Shown one piece after another: positions 60,001 to 64,000 of a stretch of 64,000 nt of DNA; position 1 is the stretch's first letter, and the number at the start of each line of letters is the position of its first letter. Made by a program: the position numbers and the translations under genes. A model generated the notes under the pieces. That model searched no databases. It was not told where the DNA came from and saw only the letters and a program-made list of their open reading frames with translations. This stretch comes from Bacteroidales bacterium. GTDB lineage: Bacteria; Bacteroidota; Bacteroidia; Bacteroidales; WCHB1-69. The stretch is taken from positions 1 to 64,000 of the forward strand of contig JAEEQE010000008.1 in NCBI GenBank assembly GCA_016285145.1. The letters run 5' to 3'.

Positions 60001-62925
60001 ATAGAACGTCCGATCAGTGTACGGAATCTTGACAATATGCTCATACCAAGTGCCCGTGGCCGGGTAATCTGAAGCAAACAGATCTTTAAGAGGCATGAAT
60101 GTATTCATATCATCAGGGTTGGTCATGACACCCACGCTCACTCGCCCGTAGCCACCTGTAGAGGAGCCGCTTCTCAACGCCTTGAAAGAGAGTGTCACAT
60201 CCGTGCCGCTATAATTGGAAAGGTCGAAAGCCTCCGACACCGCCAAAGAATAACAGGTGGCACTTCCATTCACCATATACAAAGAACCCACGCCATTGTA
60301 TTTGTATGTGGATGATACAAAGGGATACGGGCTTGTGTAATTGCTTTCCCTCGTCCAGCAGGTCGGGAACGGACCCGGTACCGCCACAGTGGAAGAAGTA
60401 GCTGTACCATAGGAATCAAACGTCTCCACGTATGGTAGTGTGGTGACCGCGTCGCACCGCGTGGTGAAACAGGTCATGAAGGTCCACTGGCTCTGTGTGG
60501 ACCCGCAATTTGCGCGAACGAACGCACAATAGTCGGTATTGGGAATCAAATTAGTATAGTCGAACTCTGTTGTTGTGCTGGTCATACTCGTGCCTGACGA
60601 CGGGTGGTCACCCACCGGCACAACCACCACATCCCAGCTGCTCTCCGACCCCACCGGGATCCAGCGAATGGTGGCTGAAGATTCCGTAATTCCTGTCACG
60701 GAAACGGACGCGGGCCTCACACATGCGGAGTGCACATCCAATTGGATATCATCCACGTATGCCGCATTTGTACCGCTGGTTGGACGTGGCAACATGATGG
60801 CTATGTATTCACCTCTACCCGTATAAGAGGCGAACGAAACCGACTTGCTGTGATAGCCGCCTTCATTTGAAGCAAGACCGATAGTACTCACCGGGGTGAA
60901 AGTGGCAGCATTGGTCGGGTCGGTCATCACACCCACCTTCACCTGGCAGGACCATGACGATGTGGTACTCCCGCGCATTATCTTGAACATCAACTCCAAC
61001 GTACGAATGGGATGCACGGCCGTGTCTATACGCGGCAAGATGGCATATTGGTCGCCGTTGCCATACGAAGAACCAGAAGAGACCGCATAAAACCGCACAG
61101 CATTAGCTCCAGAATAAGCGGATGTGGCACTGCTGAACACAACGGGATACCCCACCCAGTTGGTACCCATATTAAGGTAATTCCAACAATTGGGAAGATT
61201 GTTGACAGCAGAACCACCTGTCACGGCCGGCCATGAGTCGAAATCCTCCATGTAAGGCAGCACTGTCAACAGGTTGCATGAGGTCTGCGCCCGACAAACC
61301 CAGCTATAAGCACTGGTATCGCTGGCCACACCCAATGCCCGCACATAAAAGTCATAATCGGTACCGGCGCTCAAGCCGGAAATCGTCGTATGCGTAGTGT
61401 TGGCATCCGCAAGGCTACCCGTGCCCGGAGCAAACCCTTTCGTACCATATTCTATGATCCAGTTGCCGGCGGAGCCGTTTTCGCGCCACGACAGGCTTAC
61501 CGAAGAGGCGGTTGTCTGATAGGCAACCACGCTGTCGGGCTTCGGCAACAGGTTGACATCGCCCAACAACACATTATCCACATAACCGGTGTTTGTAACA
61601 GTCCCTTTCAGCGCCTTCAACGCCACATAATCGCCATTGCCGGAGAAAGTGCTGAAATCCACCCGTATGGTGGTATAGTTTGTGCCGTTGACCGGATACA
61701 GCGCCACCTGCTGGAACGTGGCAGGATCTGTGGGGTCACTCATCACCCCCACTGCCAGGTTGAACGGATTGGTGGCCGAAGAACTCCGGGCATCGAACTC
61801 CATTTTCAATCTATTGACAGAATAGGCTACATTGTCCAATTTCGGGAGAATGGCATACTGGTTGCCATCCGTAGAACCCGTACCCACATTAAAACGGATG
61901 GAATTCATTCCCGATTGGGCGTATGATTCGGAAGCATACGTGGAAGGAAGACCCGGATTGGCGGTACCTTCGTTCAGATATTTCCAACAGTCAGGCAACA
62001 CATGGCTGGCAACAGTCGTGGCCGTGTTGCCCGCATAGCCATCGAAATTCTGCCAATACGGCAGCTGTGAAAGCACACAAGGAGCACCCAATTGGACAGA
62101 AATATTGGCAGGGGCAGATTCGCAACCGTTGGCATAAACTGAAGTCACCCCATATTCATACATATCACTGACTTGCGGATTGTCCATATAAGTGTGTTGC
62201 GTGACAGGAGAGGTTGTCAGGAGTATGCCGTCACGGTAAACGTTGTAGCCGGAAGGAATGCCGTCGCCCCTGTCCACGATACCGAAGATGGAATAATTGG
62301 CTGTCGTCTGCAACTCCCAGCTATCGGTGATATTGTTCAACCAAAGGTTTTTGAACGGCACCACTGTATTCGTACCCACATATATCGGCATACCCGATGT
62401 TGTCAGCTGGCAACTGATCCCGATCCACACTTCGCGGGACGGGTCGATGTTGTATTCACGGCTCAACGCGACCACGTTCTGAGTGTTCACAGTGAGACTC
62501 TGGGTGACCGCTTGTTCGTGTACCAAGCTGCCGGGCCTGATGGTGGAGGTGGTCTCATCCACGGAACCGCTCTCCCATATCCGGATGGTATAGGTGCACA
62601 GATAGGACGGAATCGCCGGGATAAACGACACGGATGTCAGCACATAGCCCGAATAGGGTTGAAGGTCGGTGGTGGTGAAGCGCACCACCGCCGCACCGTT
62701 GGTGCCATTGCCCCATCCTGCGGGCGAAGAGGCTGCCGCCGGTGTGGCCCAACTGAGAATCTGCTGGTTAGGACTTTGCGGTGCTTCCCAATTCAACGTC
62801 ACATTGCCGGTGCTCGGCGTGTGGGGGGATGCCGTCAGCCCCGAAGGGGCTATACAGGTGTTCTGCGCTTCCAGCATCCATATTCCTGCCAGAAACATTA
62901 TCAGAGTAAAAAAAGCTCTTTTCAT
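54079..62925 (-). CDS. Giant T9SS adhesin-like protein, eight jelly-roll/Fn3 modules plus inserted domain (2948 aa)
   Basis: The 2948-residue protein has a signal peptide (1-20), an N-terminal Fn3 and accessory beta domain (to about 280), and eight jelly-roll/Fn3 modules of about 265 residues. Between modules 3 and 4 lies an additional domain (about 1090-1275; QNIEVGTGTTNSAFVPAYNT.., SYSQQIYLASEMG) and its Fn3, absent from the 2651-aa neighbour. The C-terminus has three Fn3 domains and a type A sorting domain (LATNLFPNPNNGQ to KSFVKK). The last roughly 190 residues are almost identical to those of the neighbour. Surface location by the type IX system is expected. Ligand unknown. Confidence 0.9.
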   Translation of the reverse strand: MKRAFFTLIMFLAGIWMLEAQNTCIAPSGLTASPHTPSTGNVTLNWEAPQSPNQQILSWATPAAASSPAGWGNGTNGAAVVRFTTTDLQPYSGYVLTSVSFIPAIPSYLCTYTIRIWESGSVDETTSTIRPGSLVHEQAVTQSLTVNTQNVVALSREYNIDPSREVWIGISCQLTTSGMPIYVGTNTVVPFKNLWLNNITDSWELQTTANYSIFGIVDRGDGIPSGYNVYRDGILLTTSPVTQHTYMDNPQVSDMYEYGVTSVYANGCESAPANISVQLGAPCVLSQLPYWQNFDGYAGNTATTVASHVLPDCWKYLNEGTANPGLPSTYASESYAQSGMNSIRFNVGTGSTDGNQYAILPKLDNVAYSVNRLKMEFDARSSSATNPFNLAVGVMSDPTDPATFQQVALYPVNGTNYTTIRVDFSTFSGNGDYVALKALKGTVTNTGYVDNVLLGDVNLLPKPDSVVAYQTTASSVSLSWRENGSAGNWIIEYGTKGFAPGTGSLADANTTHTTISGLSAGTDYDFYVRALGVASDTSAYSWVCRAQTSCNLLTVLPYMEDFDSWPAVTGGSAVNNLPNCWNYLNMGTNWVGYPVVFSSATSAYSGANAVRFYAVSSGSSYGNGDQYAILPRIDTAVHPIRTLELMFKIMRGSTTSSWSCQVKVGVMTDPTNAATFTPVSTIGLASNEGGYHSKSVSFASYTGRGEYIAIMLPRPTSGTNAAYVDDIQLDVHSACVRPASVSVTGITESSATIRWIPVGSESSWDVVVVPVGDHPSSGTSMTSTTTEFDYTNLIPNTDYCAFVRANCGSTQSQWTFMTCFTTRCDAVTTLPYVETFDSYGTATSSTVAVPGPFPTCWTRESNYTSPYPFVSSTYKYNGVGSLYMVNGSATCYSLAVSEAFDLSNYSGTDVTLSFKALRSGSSTGGYGRVSVGVMTNPDDMNTFMPLKDLFASDYPATGTWYEHIVKIPYTDRTFYLAFYQPASENSYVYIDDVKMDVAPTCMEPSGLRVNEVTGSTAKISWTMAPYGVRDYMVEYAVSGSNNWSSPQTVTGASCRLSELQPNTRYDVRVYSDCQYGTGTPLEISFSTGCAVPQNIEVGTGTTNSAFVPAYNTYKYSYSQQIYLASEMGGAQDISSISFQYAGTSSAKRNLTIYLMHTTATAIASWLPITNAQKVFDGTVVWQPNTEDSGWNTLLLDSVFHYNGTSNLVLIVDNNSMETGGTAAKNFKTHTSTSNITRYVNTTSLASVDNFNPYNMLVAGTGSAERNNIRFTSCNAATCVPPVAWFDNVSSTSVTIDFSPGNGETEWLLEYRVSGSSNWTSAGNITIHPYSLGNLTPNTNYQFRLTSVCGTSTSLNKTTLNTHTPCTEITIPYFDNFDTYGTPSSSTSVATPGLFPPCWTALSNMSTPYPYIYSGQHYSGAGCLYMNGTSSNYCYAIMPPMEASVKMDSLQIKFYARKSSNSYYVEVGIMSDPADRSTFERVGVCYPLAKDNWELMEIFTTSYVGTGRYIAFRTPSALSQSIMYLDDIDVKYKKGCTSVDNISALEIHHDEATITWIPRGLEGNWNFVYGPKDSVDLDNAMVNSTSTNTAVLTNLVSQTDYDVFIQADCGSNSTSDWMKYTFTTTCSPISSLPYIENFDSYTVTGTAYLTDCWTKSTDDPNPYPYRTSMYAASVPNAIYFANSTAASYSMAIMQEIDPSLAMNTLQVTFKTYAQPSYLSTAMTVGVLSTPSDISTFVPIATFHNSTGNVWETHTASLASYNGIGRNIAFKAQGTQILLDDVFIDFISNCTPPGNVTVSQTGTHDATVSWTISSSSSAYELYPVPYGYNISVSDVTPMVVTSSPCTLTGLTAGTHYTLFIRSVCANNAGYSNFVQVPFQTECEPINQMPWQENFDAEDGTTSTSSANNLPLCWGYINEGGATSTSYDGFPLVYRTSSLSQSAPNVLYFNRGTISNYYADQYAILPEIDTTLFPMQSLELSFDARKGNVSYPTFTLIVGVIIDTSNFLTFRPVDTVYVTETTYDHFTVFMNKYQHTDGRRIAIAAKLLPAGTNAGYVDNLRLDVSSVCMPVNRPVLTQATPHSLTIQWGVNGTESDWKIQYKPVSDSIWESEDVSVNPSTISGLQANTEYEIRVVAVCGPDDYAIPSQVLVASTDCEPLDSLPYAVNFDNYLHINYPTTGPTNVPTCWHTLNNGTSYSNYPYVVYGNEYAQSGNYSLQFFVGTSGTYGTQYAVLPEIDPTVATVSGLELSFDVRAYAVYSSVPTFTCLIGVMSDYLDESTFEMVDSLVINTEAYQHYRIFFNNYTGNGRFLTIKVPKLTYTNQGCFDNIMISQAQTCLPVDNVTASNVTNQSAVLTWHPNGTETAWNIRYRPVGDTVWSTSSATSTTATLTGLTSNTIYEVQVQAACNSDWSASILFETECNDGVQLPYIENFDNVTGTTDRNVNVLPDCWRYINTGMYSSNTGCPTVYEGQNYSANGLNSLHFYTTKSGSSGDQFAVLPPIDITQNPINTLQLTFKGRSQSNSNTNQFFLLVGVLGNANDPYTMMVVDTFISNSSAYQPVTVRFDNFAGVGKYIVLVAPKPANGSNIGYVDSLVLSLLPCAAPTGLAVGGIAPTSAQMSWTNDGSSGWNVQYKTGNNDWSTAVPVTTPSYTMTGLQPNTTYQVRVQTDCGGGNTSDWTTQSFTTLPCAAPSALTISNITTSTATATWTAGNSETDWDFEYKASASSEWNITIPVHNTPTYGINSLAASTSYDARVRAACGTARSDWSAVQTFSTEAVPGCAEPTNLTATEMTKNSVKLNWTENGTATSWTINYQETGVAQESTVTVSEHPYVLTGLLPETTYSVYVVANCPDGQTATSSTINFTTLADGITDYELATNLFPNPNNGQFTINNEQLIMNNVKVYDVYGKLLKTVEVNANTVELDVRELSAGMYFVRISTEKGVVTKSFVKK

Positions 62926-62977
62926 ACTATTGGGATTTTATATTTTTCTACTGGAATAATAAATTTGAAAACGGCGG

Positions 62978-62985
62978 TAAAGATA
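62978..62985 (-). promoter_or_regulatory. -7-like box of the 2948-aa T9SS gene
   Basis: Minus-strand TATCTTTA (one mismatch to TAnnTTTG), 52 bp before the ATG at 62925, with TTTG 16 bp further upstream. Confidence 0.45.
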
Positions 62986-63054
62986 CGAATTTTTCGGTTA
63001 ACAAATACTGGGAGTTGCTATTAGCCATTGGCCGTTAGCCGTTAGCTATTGGCT

Positions 63055-63114
63055 TTTGTGTTAATGCCTGAATAAGGTTGACCGTTTGTCACTATTCACT
63101 ATTCACTGATCACT
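63055..63114. repeat. 60-bp direct repeat, right copy
   Basis: 59 of 60 bases identical to 45825-45884, in the same orientation and 17.2 kb away. Both copies lie downstream of TTGGC-type words. Confidence 0.85.
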
Positions 63115-63201
63115 AATCACTGGTCTCTGGTCTTTGGCCATTGGCTTTCTTTCACTTTAAGGTATTATAATTCATTATATTACTACCCCGGCCTGCGGCC
63201 A

Positions 63202-63220
63202 CCCCTTCTTAAAGAAGGGG
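63202..63220. repeat. Perfect intergenic hairpin
   Basis: CCCCTTCTT / AAGAAGGGG form a 9-bp stem around one base, without a following T-run. Preceded by GGCC-TGC-GGCC. Confidence 0.6.
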
Positions 63221-63246
63221 AATTTAACTTCTTAGTTTCTTAACTC

Positions 63247-63283
63247 CCTACATCCTCTCAACTCTAATCTCTAAACTCTCAAC
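63247..63283. repeat. CT-rich repeat, reverse of the GAGTTGAGAG stretch at 45700
   Basis: CTCAACTCTAATCTC and related words on the plus strand are the reverse complement of the words at 45700-45730. The two blocks lie in opposite orientation. Confidence 0.5.
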
Positions 63284-63307
63284 TCTCCCCCCCTCCCCAT
63301 CAACAAA

Positions 63308-63341
63308 AAAGGAACCGACACCTTCCGGCATCGGCTCCTTT
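63308..63341 (-). terminator. Terminator of the third T9SS gene
   Basis: The stem AAAGGAACCGA / TCGGCTCCTTT (63308-63318 with 63331-63341) is followed by a T-run. Core CCGACACCTTCC shared with 45926-45959. Confidence 0.8.
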
Positions 63342-63365
63342 GGCTTTTATTATCGTATTAAATGT

Positions 63366-64000
63366 TTACTTCTTCACGAAGTTCTTCGTAACCACGCCCT
63401 TCTCGGTGCTGATGCGCACGAAGTACATGCCAGATGAAAGATCTCTCACATCAAGTTCTACCGTATTGGCATTCGCTTCAACCGTCTTTAACAACTTGCC
63501 ATACACATCGTAAACCTGAACATTGTTAATTGTAAATTGTTCATTGTTAATTATGAATTGTCCATTGTTCGGGTTCGGATAGAGGGTGGTGAACATGTCG
63601 TAGTCGGCGATGCCGTCGCCAGCGGTGCGGAAGGTCACAGTGTTGGACGGAGCGCTGGTACCCTCGGTGCAGTTGGCTACCACATACGCTGTGTAGTTAA
63701 CCTGCTGCTCCAGTCCCGTAAGTGTAAACGGGTGGGAAGTGGCCGTCACGGTGGACAATTGGGAGACTCCTTCCGCCCTGTAGTTAATCGTCCAACTGAC
63801 AACATTAGTACCTGTCTGCGACCAATCCAACTTCACGCTGGTCTTCGTGATGTCCGTTGCCGTCAGGCCCGTAGGAGTTTCACACGGATCGGGTGTAGGC
63901 GGTGTGGGAGGTGCCGCATTGCAATCCGTGGTGAAGGTGGTCAACTGGTTGGAGCTTATCATGCTCATATCCTGCTGACTATAGATTACATTGCCCACTC
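63366..64000 (-). CDS. Third T9SS protein, C-terminal part (5' end beyond window)
   Basis: The frame is open from the right window edge to a stop at 63366 (about 211 codons). Visible are an acidic/proline linker, one Fn3 domain (CETPTGLTATDITKTSVKLDW.. to VVANCTEG) and a type A sorting domain (TTLYPNPNNGQF to KNFVKK). Its last roughly 75 residues match the two giant genes closely. It is therefore a third member of the family, and the array probably continues to the right. A true start was not seen. Confidence 0.88.
   Translation of the reverse strand, partial: VGNVIYSQQDMSMISSNQLTTFTTDCNAAPPTPPTPDPCETPTGLTATDITKTSVKLDWSQTGTNVVSWTINYRAEGVSQLSTVTATSHPFTLTGLEQQVNYTAYVVANCTEGTSAPSNTVTFRTAGDGIADYDMFTTLYPNPNNGQFIINNEQFTINNVQVYDVYGKLLKTVEANANTVELDVRDLSSGMYFVRISTEKGVVTKNFVKK

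Larger units (their letters stand above)
62926..63365. other. Repeat-rich intergenic region upstream of the 2948-aa gene
   Basis: The region holds the -7-like box (62978-62985), TTAGCC/TTGGCC words (63017-63056), the right copy of the 60-bp repeat (63055-63114), ATCACT tandems, a hairpin (63202-63220), a CT-rich stretch (63247-63283) and a terminator (63308-63341). No gene seen. Confidence 0.6.

Overview
The window looks like chromosome from an uncultured member of the Bacteroidota, most likely order Bacteroidales. Three things point there. Many genes have a -7 box of the form TAnnTTTG (TATCTTTG or TATTTTTG) and lack clear Shine-Dalgarno sites. Four secreted proteins end in a type A sorting domain of the type IX secretion system (T9SS). 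The gene content also fits: short AMP nucleosidase, carboxynorspermidine decarboxylase, ExbB/ExbD operon, FISUMP-domain protein and M64 peptidase. No phage genes, transposases, CRISPR arrays or rRNA were seen. One tRNA gene (Thr, CGT) is present.

Layout. 1-1038: 3' truncated type I DNA methyltransferase (hsdM). 1145-7052: a minus-strand ABC tripartite exporter (ATPase, two MacB/FtsX-type permeases, HlyD adaptor, TolC-like channel), preceded by a small exported protein and a subtilisin fused to a barrel-like C-terminus (7163-9904). 10028-12195: a GntR/YtrA-regulated ABC operon with a palindromic operator over its promoter. 12395-15202: yicC, der and a GNAT acetyltransferase. 15294-17333: a BNR-repeat T9SS protein. 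17430-20331: exbB, a coiled-coil membrane protein and two exbD genes. 20683-22983: two small lipoproteins and a PLP aminotransferase. 23082-31931: a FISUMP protein, three uncharacterised secreted or TPR proteins, and a membrane LytTR regulator with an added winged helix. 32064-39480: housekeeping genes (nspC, an HSDR_N protein, AMP nucleosidase, aroB, a methyltransferase, typA, mreB). 39646-45696: secreted hydrolases (NlpC/P60-LysM, subtilisin-T9SS, M64 peptidase) around comF, a PfkB kinase and the tRNA.

The most unusual part is 45697-64000. Two giant T9SS adhesin-like proteins (2651 and 2948 aa), each built of eight jelly-roll plus Fn3 modules, are followed by the end of a third T9SS protein. 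Their 3' ends are close copies of each other at DNA level. The two giant genes lie between 60-bp direct repeats that differ at one base. Low-complexity oligomers that litter the intergenic regions also appear in frame inside the sorting domains. This arrangement could support recombination, exchange or loss of the surface proteins.

Working together: ExbB/ExbD would supply proton-motive energy to outer-membrane processes, the T9SS (not encoded here) would export the sorting-domain proteins, and the MacB-like exporter would handle a separate substrate. The remaining genes are ordinary metabolism, ribosome assembly, translation and cell-shape functions.
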